The notes: generated by a model not told the origin, from the sequence alone. Counted from the stretch's first letter, positions 7,092-16,317 are shown. The stretch: 64,000 bases of DNA from Variovorax sp. J22G73 (GCF_030317035.1 NZ_JASZYK010000008.1:1-64000), one strand, 5' to 3'. Numbers and translations are program-made.

Positions 7092-8717
7092 ATGGACCGT
7101 CGCAGCTTCATCCAACAGAGCACCGCATTCGTCTCGGTAGGCGCTACCGGCGCCATCGCCACGACGGGGCTGGGCCTGCCGCTTTCCGCGTTCGCACAGT
7201 CCAGAAAGGAAACCGTGCGCGTGCTCGCCGAAGGTGCGCCGAATTCGCAAGACCCGCATGGCGAAGGCGTGAGCCGCGAATCGCTGGGACTGTTCACCAA
7301 TGTGTACGACCGGCTCATCAACTTCGACCGGGTGCAGGTGTCGCCGGGGGTTTTCAAGTACGACTACGGGCGCTTTCGCGGTGAACTGGCGGAGAGCTTC
7401 GAGCAGTCGGCGGACGGCCGCACGCTGACCTTCAAGCTGCGCCGTGATGCGACCTTTCACGACGGCAAGCCCGTGACCGCCAACGACGTGAAATGGTCGC
7501 TCGACCGTGCGGTCTCCCTGCCGGCCAGCAAACGGCAACTGGCCACCGGCTCGCTGGAGAACCCCGCGCAGTTCAGCGTGGTGGATGCGCACACCTTCCG
7601 CATCACCCTGCCGCGCGCCGACCGCTACACGCTGCCCAACCTGGCGCTGTTCTTCGCGTCGGTGCTCAACGCTGAACTCGCGCGCTCGCATGCCACCGCG
7701 GCCGACCCCTGGGCTGCGGAGTGGGTCAAGGCCAATGCGGCGGGCGGAGGTGCCTACCGCGTCGAGAACTTCACGCCGGGGCAACAGGTCATTTATGCAC
7801 GCTTCGACGGCTGGAAGAGCGGCGCGTTGCCGCAGGTGCGCCGGGCGGTGTTCCAGGTCGTGCCCTCTGCCTCGAACCGCGTGGCCGCGCTGCTGAAGGG
7901 CGATGCCGACGTGGCGCTGCAGCTGCCGCCCAAGGACCTCGATGCGCTCACCGACACCACGCGCGCCAAGGTCGTGTCGGTGCCCGTGACCACCAGCTTT
8001 CGCTTCGTGGCCTTCAACACGCAGGCCAAGCCCTTCGACGACGTGCGCGTGCGCCAGGCCATTGCCTACGCCCTGCCCTACACCTCGCTGCTGCGCGGCG
8101 CCAACCTGGGCCGCGGCGAGCCGTTGTACGGCGCAAAGTCGGCCAAGCCCACGAGCAGCCGCTTTCCGCAACCCTATCCCTACGAAACGCAGTTGCTGCG
8201 CGCACGCGAACTGCTGGCGCAGGCCGGGCTGGCCAAGGGCTTCAAGACCAGCTTCAGCTACAACGTGGGCGACGCCACGCTGGCCGAACCCGCCGCGCTG
8301 CTGATCCAGGAGGCGCTGGGCAAGATCGGCATCGAGCTGAGCATCGAGAAAGTGCCCGGCGCGCAATGGGGCACGCTGCAGACCGAGAAGAAACTGCCCT
8401 TCTTCATCGACAGTTCGTCGGCCTGGTTCAACGACCCCGACTACTTCTTCCGCATCTTCTTCCAGGGCGACTGGCGCTGGAACTTCGGCTCGTTCAAGAA
8501 CGACGAACTCGCCAAGCTGGTCGAGCAGGCGCGCTGGGAAACCGACCGCGCCAGGTACGACCGCGCCATCCAGCGCGCCATCGAAATCGCGTTCGACCAG
8601 GTGCCGCTGGTGCCGCTGTGGCTGCCCTCGTTCGAGGCGGCGCTGCAGCCCGACCTGCAGGGCTTTACCTACTACATCCACGGGCAGGTGGACTTCCGCC
8701 CGCTTACGCGCGGATGA
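7092..8717 (+). CDS. Peptide/opine-type ABC transporter substrate-binding protein (SBP_bac_5)
   Basis: This 541-residue periplasmic binding protein belongs to the DppA/OppA cluster. The N-terminus has a twin-arginine-like signal (DRRSFIQ at residues 2-8, a hydrophobic stretch, AFAQS cleavage region near 37). The family signature LTFKLRRDATFHDGKPVTANDVKWSLDRA is present, as is the C-terminal YDRAIQRAIEIAFDQVPLVPLW helix. It opens a six-gene cluster with two permeases, two ATPases and a nitroreductase-like protein. The next start codon overlaps its stop (ATGA). The ligand is unknown, but the neighbourhood suggests a sulfur-containing peptide or conjugate. Confidence 0.9.
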   Translation: MDRRSFIQQSTAFVSVGATGAIATTGLGLPLSAFAQSRKETVRVLAEGAPNSQDPHGEGVSRESLGLFTNVYDRLINFDRVQVSPGVFKYDYGRFRGELAESFEQSADGRTLTFKLRRDATFHDGKPVTANDVKWSLDRAVSLPASKRQLATGSLENPAQFSVVDAHTFRITLPRADRYTLPNLALFFASVLNAELARSHATAADPWAAEWVKANAAGGGAYRVENFTPGQQVIYARFDGWKSGALPQVRRAVFQVVPSASNRVAALLKGDADVALQLPPKDLDALTDTTRAKVVSVPVTTSFRFVAFNTQAKPFDDVRVRQAIAYALPYTSLLRGANLGRGEPLYGAKSAKPTSSRFPQPYPYETQLLRARELLAQAGLAKGFKTSFSYNVGDATLAEPAALLIQEALGKIGIELSIEKVPGAQWGTLQTEKKLPFFIDSSSAWFNDPDYFFRIFFQGDWRWNFGSFKNDELAKLVEQARWETDRARYDRAIQRAIEIAFDQVPLVPLWLPSFEAALQPDLQGFTYYIHGQVDFRPLTRG

Positions 8718-9757
8718 GCGTCGGCGTGGCCACGGGAGCGAACTTCGCGGCGCGCATCGGCGCCCGGGTGCTGGCGACGCTGCCGGTGCTGCTGGGCGCG
8801 GTCGTCTTCACCTTCCTGCTCACGCACGTGCTGCCGGGCGACCCCGCCGCGTTCCTCGCTTCGGGCCCGAGCGCGGGGCCTGAAGAAATCGCGCAGATCC
8901 GCGCACGCATGGGCCTCGACCAGCCGCTGCCCACGCAACTGTGGCACTACCTGTTGGCGCTGGCGCAGGGCGACTGGGGCCAGTCGCACACCACCGGCCA
9001 GCCGGTGTGGACCGACCTGCGCCAGCGCCTGCCCGCCACGCTGGAGCTCACCTTCGTGGCCTTCGCGCTCACGCTGGCCGTCGCGCTGCCGCTGGGCGCG
9101 GCCGCGGCGCTGCGCCCGCGTTCGGTGTGGGACCGGGCGTGCACGCTGCTCACGGTCGGCGGCAGCTGCATGCCGACCTTCGTCATCGCGCTGCTGCTGG
9201 TGTACGTCTTCTACTTCCTGCTGGGCTGGGCGCCGGAGCCGACCGGGCGCATCGACGCCATGCTCGCGCCGCCCCCCACCGTCACCGGCTTTCTGCTGGT
9301 GGACGCCACGCTCGCGGGCCAGTGGGAGGCGCTCGCGTCGGCAGCGGGCCGGCTGCTGCTGCCGGCGGTGGCGATGGCACTGTTCTCGCTGGCGCCGGTG
9401 GCGCGGCTCATGCGCGCGTCGCTGCTCGGCGTGTTGCGCAGCGACCCGGTGCGCACCGCGCGTGCGCTCGGGCTGCCGCGCCGCGCAGTGCTGGCGAGCG
9501 CGCTGCACCTGGCGCTGCTGCCCGTGGTCACGGGGGCGGGCATGGTGTTCTCGTACATGCTGAGCGCCAACGTGGTGATCGAGAAGGTCTTCGCCTGGCC
9601 CGGCATCGGCAGCTATGCGCTCGACGCGCTGCTGGCTGCCGACCACGCACCGCTGCAGGGTTTCGTGCTGCTGGTGGCGCTGCTGTTCGTGGGCGTGAAC
9701 CTGGCGGTCGACCTGCTGCACGCGCGCATCGATCCGCGCGCGGGGGCGCAGGCATGA
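8714..9757 (+). CDS. DppB-type ABC transporter permease
   Basis: This 347-residue membrane protein has about six transmembrane segments. It contains the family features THVLPGDPAAF after the first membrane helix, GLDQPLPTQLWHYL in the periplasmic part, and the cytoplasmic EAA-type loop RTARALGLPRRAVLASALHLALLP that contacts the ATPase. The start overlaps the previous stop by four bases and its own stop overlaps the next start, so it is tightly coupled within the importer operon. Confidence 0.9.
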   Translation: MSVGVATGANFAARIGARVLATLPVLLGAVVFTFLLTHVLPGDPAAFLASGPSAGPEEIAQIRARMGLDQPLPTQLWHYLLALAQGDWGQSHTTGQPVWTDLRQRLPATLELTFVAFALTLAVALPLGAAAALRPRSVWDRACTLLTVGGSCMPTFVIALLLVYVFYFLLGWAPEPTGRIDAMLAPPPTVTGFLLVDATLAGQWEALASAAGRLLLPAVAMALFSLAPVARLMRASLLGVLRSDPVRTARALGLPRRAVLASALHLALLPVVTGAGMVFSYMLSANVVIEKVFAWPGIGSYALDALLAADHAPLQGFVLLVALLFVGVNLAVDLLHARIDPRAGAQA

Positions 9758-10593
9758 GGGCGCGGCGGCCATGGGCGCATGCCAATGCGGTGCTCGGCCT
9801 GCTGCTGCTCGCGCTGTTCCTGCTGGCGGCGCTGCTCGGGCCGGCGCTGGCACCTTTCGATCCGCTGGCGACCGACGTCATCGCGCGCCTGCAGCCGCCC
9901 GGCGCCGCGCACTGGTTCGGCACCGATGCGCTGGGGCGCGACCTGTTCTCGCGCGTGCTGGTGGCGACACGGCTCGACCTGGGCATGGCGGCGGGCGCGG
10001 TGGTGCTGTCGCTGCTCGCGGGCAGCGCGATCGGCGCGTGGTGCGGCTTTGTCGGCGGCCGGCTCGACCGATGGACCGGCAGGCTGGTCGATGTGCTGAT
10101 GGCCTTCCCTTTGTTCGTGGTGGCCATGGCGCTGGTCGCGGCCTGGGGCAACAGCGTGGCGAACATCGTCTACGCGACGGCGCTCATCAACCTGCCCTTC
10201 TACATCCGGCTGGCGCGCAGCGAGGTGGGCGTGCGGCGCAACGCGGGCTATGTGCTGGCCGCGCGGCTCGGTGGCGCGACGGCGCCGCGCCTGCTGTTCG
10301 GCGTGCTGCTGCCGCATGTGCTGCCGATGCTGGCGGTGCAAGGCTCCATCAACCTCGGGTGGGCGCTGCTGAACGGCGCGGGCTTGTCGTTCATCGGGCT
10401 GGGCGTGCGGCCGCCGACGGCGGAATGGGGCGTGCTGGTGAGCGAAGGCGCGCCGTACATCATCACGGGCCAATGGTGGCTGGCCTTTTTCCCCGGGCTG
10501 GCGCTGTTCGCGGCGGTGGGCTGCTTCACGCTGCTGGGCGATGCGCTGCGCGACCTGCTCGACCCGCGCGGCGCCGCGGAGGCCGCTGCATGA
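9754..10593 (+). CDS. DppC-type ABC transporter permease
   Basis: This 279-residue membrane protein is the second permease of the peptide-type importer. It shows HWFGTDALGRDLFSR, the hallmark of the DppC/OppC group, and an EAA loop (AARLGGATAPRLLFGVLLPHVLP) towards the C-terminal half, ending with GDALRDLLDPR. It is joined to both neighbours by four-base overlaps, consistent with equimolar production of the two permeases. Confidence 0.9.
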   Translation: MRARRPWAHANAVLGLLLLALFLLAALLGPALAPFDPLATDVIARLQPPGAAHWFGTDALGRDLFSRVLVATRLDLGMAAGAVVLSLLAGSAIGAWCGFVGGRLDRWTGRLVDVLMAFPLFVVAMALVAAWGNSVANIVYATALINLPFYIRLARSEVGVRRNAGYVLAARLGGATAPRLLFGVLLPHVLPMLAVQGSINLGWALLNGAGLSFIGLGVRPPTAEWGVLVSEGAPYIITGQWWLAFFPGLALFAAVGCFTLLGDALRDLLDPRGAAEAAA

Positions 10594-11642
10594 GCGCGCC
10601 GATGCTCGAGGTCGACGGCCTCACGCTGCGCTTTCGCACGCCTTCAGGCCTGGTGAACGTGCTCGACAACGTCGGCTTCGCGCTGCAGGCCGGCGAAACG
10701 CTGGGGCTGGTCGGCGAAAGCGGCTCGGGCAAGTCGGTCACCGCGCTGGCGCTGGCCGGCCTGCTCGATGCGCGCGCGCAGGTGCAGGCGCGCACGCTGC
10801 GCTTTCAGGGGCGCGACCTGCTGAACAGCCGGGGCGAGCCCGATCCGGCGGCATGGCAAGGCCTGCGCGGGCGCCGCATCGGCTTCGTGTTCCAGAGCCC
10901 GCGCCGCGCGCTGCATCCGCTGAGGCCCATCGGCGCGCAGTTGCAGCAGGTGCTTCAGGTGCACCGCGGCCTGAAGCCGGCCGCGGCACGGCAGGAGGCG
11001 CTCGCGTGGATCGAGCGCGTCGGCCTGAGCGACCCGGCGCGCCGCTTCAAGGCCCATGCGCACGAGCTGTCGGGCGGCCAGTGCCAGCGCGTGATGATCG
11101 CGCTGGCGCTGGCCGGCGAGCCCGAGCTGCTGATTGCCGACGAGCCCACCACCGGCCTCGACGTGAGCACGCAGGCGCGCGTGCTCGACCTGGTCGCGGA
11201 GCTTTCCGGGCTCGCGCGCGAGCGGCGCCTGGCCATGCTGCTGATCACGCACGACCTGGCGCTGGCCGCGCAACGCTGCGCGCGCATCGCGGTGATGCAC
11301 GCGGGGCAGCTGGTGGAGACGCTGCCTTCCGCCGGCCTGCGCGACGGCGCCGCCCACCCCTACACGCGCCAGCTGCTGCGCGCCACACCGCAGTCGGCCG
11401 CCACGCTGGAGGCGCTGCGCAGCGTGGACGGCACCCTGCCCGACCTGACGCGCAACGACCTGCCCGCCTGCCGCTTCGCCGAGCGCTGCGACAGGGCCGA
11501 AGCGCGCTGCCGCGCGCAGGCCGCACCGCTCACGCGGCTCACGGGGCTCACGGGGCTCGGCACGCGCTTCGGCGCGCCGCACGCGCTGGCCTGCTGGCAC
11601 CCGGTTCAAGTCTTTCACCCACCGCTTCCCATCGCCGCATGA
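10590..11642 (+). CDS. DppD-type ABC transporter ATP-binding protein
   Basis: This 350-residue ATPase has Walker A GESGSGKS at residues 42-49, the Q-loop in FVFQSP, signature LSGGQ, Walker B LLIADEPT and the switch His in LLITHDLAL. The C-terminal oligopeptide-transporter extension is present (HPYTRQLL, then DLPACRFAERCDRAEARC and a last Cys in ACWHP), matching the four-cysteine pattern common in DppD/OppD. A short triplicated GCTCACG(G/C)G stretch encodes the LTRLTGLTGLG tail. Its stop overlaps the start of the nitroreductase gene. Confidence 0.9.
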   Translation: MSAPMLEVDGLTLRFRTPSGLVNVLDNVGFALQAGETLGLVGESGSGKSVTALALAGLLDARAQVQARTLRFQGRDLLNSRGEPDPAAWQGLRGRRIGFVFQSPRRALHPLRPIGAQLQQVLQVHRGLKPAAARQEALAWIERVGLSDPARRFKAHAHELSGGQCQRVMIALALAGEPELLIADEPTTGLDVSTQARVLDLVAELSGLARERRLAMLLITHDLALAAQRCARIAVMHAGQLVETLPSAGLRDGAAHPYTRQLLRATPQSAATLEALRSVDGTLPDLTRNDLPACRFAERCDRAEARCRAQAAPLTRLTGLTGLGTRFGAPHALACWHPVQVFHPPLPIAA

Positions 11643-12502
11643 CCAAACTTCTCACCCATTCGGACACCGGCTCGGACACCGACCCCGGCTTTGCCGGCCT
11701 CTGGCGCGCACGCTACGGCGAGGGCGTCGCGCCCGCGCCGCCGGCCGCGCCCAACCCGGTGCTGCAGGCGCTGCTCGCGCACCGCTCCGTGCGCGCCTTC
11801 GACCCCGCGCCGCTGGACCCCGGCACGCTCGAGTGGCTGATTGCCGCGGCGCAGTCGGCGCCCAGCTCGTCGAACCTGCAGACCTGGAGCGTGGTCGCCG
11901 TGGAAGACCCTGGGCGCAAGGCGCGCCTGGCCGAGTTCGCGGGCGACCAGCGCCAGGTGCGCGAGGCGCCGCTGGTGCTGGTGTGGCTGGCCGACCTGGC
12001 GCGGCTGCGCGGGCTGGCCGAACAGGCGCAGGTGCCCATCGAGGGCGCGGACTACCTCGACTCGTCGCTGATGGGCGTGATCGATGCGGTGCTGGCCGCG
12101 CAGAACGCCGTGGTCGCCGCGCAATCGCTCGGGCTGGGCACGGTGTACCTGGGCGCCATTCGCAACCAGCCCGAGCGCGTGGCGCAGGAGCTGGGGCTGC
12201 CGCCCGGCGTGTTCGCGGTGGTGGGCCTGTGCATCGGCCGGCCCGACGCCGCGCGCCCCGCCGCGGTGAAGCCGCGCCTGCCGCAAAGCGCGGTGCTCTC
12301 GCGCGAGCGCTATGCGCAGCCCGAGGCGCAGCAGCACGTGCGGCGCTACGACGACACCATGCAGTCTTTCTATGCCGCGCAGGGCATGCCGGTCGCGCGC
12401 TGGAGCGAGCATTCGCTGGCCCGCCTGCGCGGCCCCGAGCAATTGCGCGGACGCCACCGGCTGGTCGAGGCGCTGCAAGCCCAGCGCATCGGCCTGCGCT
12501 GA
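11639..12502 (+). CDS. Nitroreductase-family NAD(P)H:FMN oxidoreductase
   Basis: This 287-residue flavoprotein belongs to the NfsA/Frp branch of the nitroreductase family. Visible features are the FMN-contact segment HRSVRAFDPAPLD near residue 45, SAPSSSNLQTWSVV, LMGVIDAVLAAQNAVVAAQSLGLGTVYLGAIRNQP in the dimer core and the C-terminal RRYDDTMQSFYAAQG. Enzymes of this type reduce FMN or nitro compounds with NADPH. It sits between two ATPase genes of an importer, starting four bases inside the upstream gene. No SsuE-like reductase was recognised in the window, so this protein could feed FMNH2 to the nearby two-component monooxygenases; that is inference. Confidence 0.85.
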   Translation: MTKLLTHSDTGSDTDPGFAGLWRARYGEGVAPAPPAAPNPVLQALLAHRSVRAFDPAPLDPGTLEWLIAAAQSAPSSSNLQTWSVVAVEDPGRKARLAEFAGDQRQVREAPLVLVWLADLARLRGLAEQAQVPIEGADYLDSSLMGVIDAVLAAQNAVVAAQSLGLGTVYLGAIRNQPERVAQELGLPPGVFAVVGLCIGRPDAARPAAVKPRLPQSAVLSRERYAQPEAQQHVRRYDDTMQSFYAAQGMPVARWSEHSLARLRGPEQLRGRHRLVEALQAQRIGLR

Positions 12503-12512
12503 GGGCACCCGC

Positions 12513-13340
12513 ATGGCGCAGCGGCCCCTGCTGGAAGTGCACGACCTGGTGGCGCGCTACGCGCTGCCCGGCGTGCCGTCGTTCGGCGGGCTGGTCACGC
12601 AGCGGCGCTGGCTGCAGGCGGTCGACGGCGTGAGCTTCACGCTCGCGCGCGGCGAGGCCGTGGGGCTGGTCGGCGAGTCGGGCTGCGGCAAGTCGACGCT
12701 GGTGTCGCTGCTGGCGCGGCTGGCCGACCCGGTGTCGGGACGCATCGTGTTCGACGGCATCGAGCTGGCCGACCAACCTGCAGCACAGGCTGCGAAGGCG
12801 CCGTGGCGGCACCGCGTGCAGATGGTGTTCCAGGACCCGCACGACAGCCTGGACCCGCGCAGGACCGCGTTCGATGCCATCGCCGATCCGCTGCGTTCGC
12901 TGCGCGGGCTGAGGGGCGACGCGCTGCGGCAGCGTGTGCTCGACGTGGCGCAGCGCGTGCAGCTGGGCGCCGACCTGCTGCAGCGCCGCCCGCACGAGCT
13001 TTCCGGCGGGCAGGCCGCGCGCGTGGGCATCGCGCGGGCGCTGGCGCCCGAACCCGAGCTCCTGATACTCGACGAGCCCACCGCGGCGCTCGACGTGTCG
13101 GTGCAGGCCGGCGTGCTGGCGCTGCTCGACCGGCTGCGGCGCGAGCTGGGCCTGGCGATCGTGTTCGTCTCGCACGATCTGGGCGTGGTGCGCCTGCTGT
13201 GCGAGCGCGTGCTGGTGATGCGCGAAGGCCGCATCGTCGACCAGGGACCGGCGCGCGAGCTGCTCGACCGGCCGCGCCACGCGTACACCGCGGCGCTGGC
13301 GGTGGCGATTCCGCGCTTTCCCGAGCGTGCGAATTCCTAG
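12513..13340 (+). CDS. DppF-type ABC transporter ATP-binding protein
   Basis: This 275-residue ATPase has Walker A GESGCGKS at residues 54-61, FQDPHDSLDPR in the Q-loop region typical of DppF/OppF, signature LSGGQ, Walker B LLILDEPT and switch motif VFVSHDLGVV. It is shorter than most DppF proteins because the C-terminal extension stops soon after RHAYTAALAVAIP. It begins ten bases after the nitroreductase gene and closes the importer operon. Confidence 0.9.
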   Translation: MAQRPLLEVHDLVARYALPGVPSFGGLVTQRRWLQAVDGVSFTLARGEAVGLVGESGCGKSTLVSLLARLADPVSGRIVFDGIELADQPAAQAAKAPWRHRVQMVFQDPHDSLDPRRTAFDAIADPLRSLRGLRGDALRQRVLDVAQRVQLGADLLQRRPHELSGGQAARVGIARALAPEPELLILDEPTAALDVSVQAGVLALLDRLRRELGLAIVFVSHDLGVVRLLCERVLVMREGRIVDQGPARELLDRPRHAYTAALAVAIPRFPERANS

Positions 13341-13389
13341 CGCTTGCTCGTTCGTGCCAGTGCCTGCCGGTGTGCCTAGTGCGAGCCCT

Positions 13390-13443
13390 GCATAAGCAAC
13401 AGCCAAACCCTTCTTTGGCAAGCCAGCGGCCCGCGCGTAGCCT
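13390..13443 (+). promoter_or_regulatory. Sulfur-regulon promoter with GCATAAGCAA box
   Basis: This is the best copy of a repeated design. The box GCATAAGCAA lies at 13390-13399, the -35 TTGGCA at 13415-13420, then a 17-base spacer and the -10 TAGCCT at 13438-13443. The expected start point near 13450 gives a leader of about 38 bases before the amidohydrolase ATG. Box-to-(-10) spacing is 48, identical at 24361 and 38046. Confidence 0.65.
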
Positions 13444-13488
13444 GCGGCGTTCCTTCTTCCACCGCGTCGAACACCAAGGAACCCGCAG

Positions 13489-15006
13489 ATGAACGATCGA
13501 TTGAACCGCGTGCACGCCTCGCGCTCCGCCGCCGTCAAGGCCGGCCTCGACCATCCCGTGATCGACACGGATGTCCACGTCAACGACTTCGCACCTGTAC
13601 TTGAAGACTACGTGGCGCAGTACGGCGGCAACAAGCTGGTCGACGCGCTGCGCAAGGCGCTGGGCGGGCGCTTCGTCACGCGCAACGGCGGCGGCAAGGA
13701 CTGGTACCAGCAAAGCGCCGAGGAGCGACAGTTCCATCGCACGCTGCGCGCGCCCTGGTGGGCCCGCGTGACGCGCAACACCTACGACCTGGCCACCTAC
13801 ACCCTGCCCGCGCTGCTGCACGAGCGCCTGGGCGAGCAGGGCTCGGACTACTCCATTCTTTTCCCCAACGACGTGCTCTCGCCCGCGGCGGCCGGCAGCG
13901 AATACCGCCAGCCGCTGCACCGCGCCATCAACCACTTTCACGCCGACCAGTACCGGCCCTACGCCGACCGCCTGACGCCGGTGGCGGGCATTCCGCTGCA
14001 CACGCCGCAAGAAGGCATCGAGGAGCTGGAGTTCGCGGTGAAGACGCTGGGGCTGAAGGTGATCAACATCGCCGGCGGCGTGCGCCGGCCCATTCGCGCC
14101 ATTGCCGAGAAGTACCCGGCCGCCGAGCACCCCGACATCGCGAAGCAGGTGGGCTACATCGACTTCTACGGCATCGACAGCGAGCACGACTACGACCCCT
14201 TCTGGGCCAAGGTGGTGGAGCTGGGCGTGCCGGTGACCACGCACTACGGCAGCCAGGGCTGGACCGGGCGGCAGTCGACCAGCAACTACATGAACAACCA
14301 CATCGGCCACTTCGCCGACGGTTCGCAGGCCTTCGCCAAGGCGCTGTTCTTCGGCGGCGTGACGCGACGCTTTCCGGGCCTGCGCGTGGGCCTGCTCGAA
14401 GGCGGGGCCGATTGGGGGTCGCACGTGTACACGCACCTGGTCGACCGCTGGGAAAAGCGCAACAGGCACGCGGTGCGCAACTACGACCCGGCCGAGGCCG
14501 ACATCGAGCTGCTGGCCTCGCTCTTCGAGCAGTACGGCGGCGACTTCGTCAAGGGCCGCACGCTCGACAAGACCACGCTGCTGCGTGACAGCCTGGGCAT
14601 TTCGGCGTTGCCGCACAGCCGCGAGCCGAACGAATCCGAGATCGACGACTTCGCGCTCGCGGGCATCGAGAAGGTCGAAGACATTCGCGACCGCTGGGTG
14701 AACAACTTCTACTTCGGCTCCGAGGCCGACGACCGCACCGTGGCCGCCGCCTTCAACACGCGGGTGAACCCGCTGGGCGTGAAGATCAACGCCATCTGGT
14801 CTTCGGACGTGGGCCATTGGGACGTGCCCGAGTTCACCGAGCCCCTCGCCGAAACCTGGGACCTGGTGCAGCAGGGCGTGATCTCGGCGGAAGACTTCAA
14901 GGCCTTCGTCTTCGGCAACCCCCACCGCTTCTACACCGAGGCCAACCCGCGCTTCTTCGAAGGCACCGAGGTCGGCCGCAAGCTGGCGCTGAAGGAAGCG
15001 AAATGA
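13489..15006 (+). CDS. Amidohydrolase-2-family metal-dependent hydrolase
   Basis: This 505-residue TIM-barrel protein has the amidohydrolase-2 (ACMSD/LigY-like) features. The metal motif DTDVHV lies near residue 25, VTTHYGSQG is a central strand, VGLLEGGADWGS follows, and a late Asp-containing motif reads IWSSDVGHWDVPE. Such enzymes hydrolyse or decarboxylate with Zn or a similar metal. It is the first gene after a strong candidate sulfur-regulon promoter and overlaps the start of the binding protein that follows by four bases. Joint expression with a sulfonate-type importer and a flavin monooxygenase suggests it processes the imported compound or its product. The substrate is unknown. Confidence 0.85.
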   Translation: MNDRLNRVHASRSAAVKAGLDHPVIDTDVHVNDFAPVLEDYVAQYGGNKLVDALRKALGGRFVTRNGGGKDWYQQSAEERQFHRTLRAPWWARVTRNTYDLATYTLPALLHERLGEQGSDYSILFPNDVLSPAAAGSEYRQPLHRAINHFHADQYRPYADRLTPVAGIPLHTPQEGIEELEFAVKTLGLKVINIAGGVRRPIRAIAEKYPAAEHPDIAKQVGYIDFYGIDSEHDYDPFWAKVVELGVPVTTHYGSQGWTGRQSTSNYMNNHIGHFADGSQAFAKALFFGGVTRRFPGLRVGLLEGGADWGSHVYTHLVDRWEKRNRHAVRNYDPAEADIELLASLFEQYGGDFVKGRTLDKTTLLRDSLGISALPHSREPNESEIDDFALAGIEKVEDIRDRWVNNFYFGSEADDRTVAAAFNTRVNPLGVKINAIWSSDVGHWDVPEFTEPLAETWDLVQQGVISAEDFKAFVFGNPHRFYTEANPRFFEGTEVGRKLALKEAK

Positions 15007-16100
15007 ACGGCACCACACGGTTCGCGCGCTGGACCGCGACGCTCGCACTGGCCCTTGCCGCAACGGCCCTAGCCGCGTCGGCCCATGCGGCGCCCGACAC
15101 CATCCGCATCGGCGTGGCCTCGGCCGGCGGCGGCGACCCGGTCACCTTCGGCGGCTCGCCCGGCGGCGTGGCGCGCAGCAACAACTGGCTGGAGGACGAG
15201 TTCAAGGCCTCGGGCATCAAGGTCGAGTGGCTGTTCTTCAAGGGCGCTGGGCCGGCGGTGAACGAGGCGCTGTCGAACAAGCAGATCGACTTCGCCTACC
15301 AGGGCGACCTGCCGCAGATCGTCGGGCGCTCCAACGGGCTGAAGACCAAGCTGCTGATGGTGAGCGGCGCGCGCAACAACCTGTACCTGGTGACGCCGCC
15401 CAAGTCGGACATCGCATCGGTGAAGGACCTGAAGGGCCGCAACGTGTCGATCTTTCGCGGCACCAACGGCCACCTGGTGGCCATCAACGTGCTGGCCGAG
15501 GCGGGCCTGGCCGAGCGCGACGTGAAGGGTGTGAACCTGGACGCGGGCAGCGCGCAGGCAGCGCTGGTGTCCAACGGCGTGGACGCGGCCTTCGGTGGCT
15601 ACGAGTGGTTCAAGGTGCGCGATTCGGGGCTGGCCAAGGTGGTCTATTCCACGCAGGGCAAGAACCCGGCGCTCACGCGCCAGGCCTCGCTGCTGGTGCG
15701 CAGCGAGTTCGAGCAAGCGAACCCGGCCGAGGTGCAGCGCGTGGTCGATGTGTTCGTGCGCGCGGCGCACTGGTCGTCGGAGGAGAAAAACCGCGACGAG
15801 CTGTTCCGCATCTGGGCGCGCAGCGGCACGCCGGTGGCCTCGTGGGCGGCCGAGTTCGACCAGCAGCCGCTGGCCGTGCGCAATTCGCCGCTGGTCGACG
15901 AGTTCATCGTGGCGCGCTACAAGGCCGTGGTGGCCGATGCGCTGAAGCTCAAGCTGATACGGCGCGAAGTGACGGTGGACGACTGGTTCGATACGCGGTA
16001 CTTGAAGGCGGCGTTGAAGAAGCAGGGGTTGGAGAACTACTGGACGGCGTTCGATGCCAAGGGGCAGGCGAAAACGGGCCAGTCGGTCGCGGCGAAATGA
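15003..16100 (+). CDS. SsuA/TauA-type ABC transporter substrate-binding protein
   Basis: This 365-residue periplasmic protein has a signal peptide (hydrophobic LALALAATALA, cleavage after AHA near residue 29). The body is of the nitrate/sulfonate/taurine binding type: ALSNKQIDFAYQGDLPQIVGRSNG, LKGRNVSIFRGTNGHLVAINVLAEAGL and VDAAFGGYEWF. An insertion rich in glycine (SAGGGDPVTFGGSPGG) follows the first strand. It starts inside the amidohydrolase stop (ATGA). A large inverted repeat separates it from the permease genes. Confidence 0.9.
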   Translation: MNGTTRFARWTATLALALAATALAASAHAAPDTIRIGVASAGGGDPVTFGGSPGGVARSNNWLEDEFKASGIKVEWLFFKGAGPAVNEALSNKQIDFAYQGDLPQIVGRSNGLKTKLLMVSGARNNLYLVTPPKSDIASVKDLKGRNVSIFRGTNGHLVAINVLAEAGLAERDVKGVNLDAGSAQAALVSNGVDAAFGGYEWFKVRDSGLAKVVYSTQGKNPALTRQASLLVRSEFEQANPAEVQRVVDVFVRAAHWSSEEKNRDELFRIWARSGTPVASWAAEFDQQPLAVRNSPLVDEFIVARYKAVVADALKLKLIRREVTVDDWFDTRYLKAALKKQGLENYWTAFDAKGQAKTGQSVAAK

Positions 16101-16151
16101 GCGCGTTGTTGCTTGGTCCTCTCAAGCTCGGGCGCGGCGACTCGCGTTGTC

Positions 16152-16265
16152 CCCTCTCCCGCTCGCGGGAGAGGGCTAGGGTGAGGGCCGGGGCCTTCGC
16201 ACAAGCACCGCGTTCGCACATGTCGCTGACCCTCACCCCAGCCCTCTCCCGCGAGCGGGAGAGGG
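16152..16265. repeat. Long inverted repeat between binding protein and permeases
   Basis: Two 36-base arms (16152-16187 and 16230-16265) are inverted copies with one mismatch. Each arm is itself palindromic around CCCTCTCCCGC/GCGGGAGAGGG. The type CCCTCTCCC with CCCTCACCC is a common dispersed proteobacterial intergenic repeat. In an mRNA it would form a very stable structure, which could protect the upstream binding-protein message and lower readthrough into the permeases. Confidence 0.9.
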
Positions 16266-16317
16266 AGCAAGACCGCGCGTTGTCTCCGTCCCACTCGCCG
16301 CGAAGGGAGCAAGACAC

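Noticed and set aside
12637..15063. An 808-codon reverse frame across the DppF-like ATPase and the amidohydrolase
   Set aside because: Composition is Arg/Ala/Gly/His-rich with no motifs, and both forward genes are well supported.
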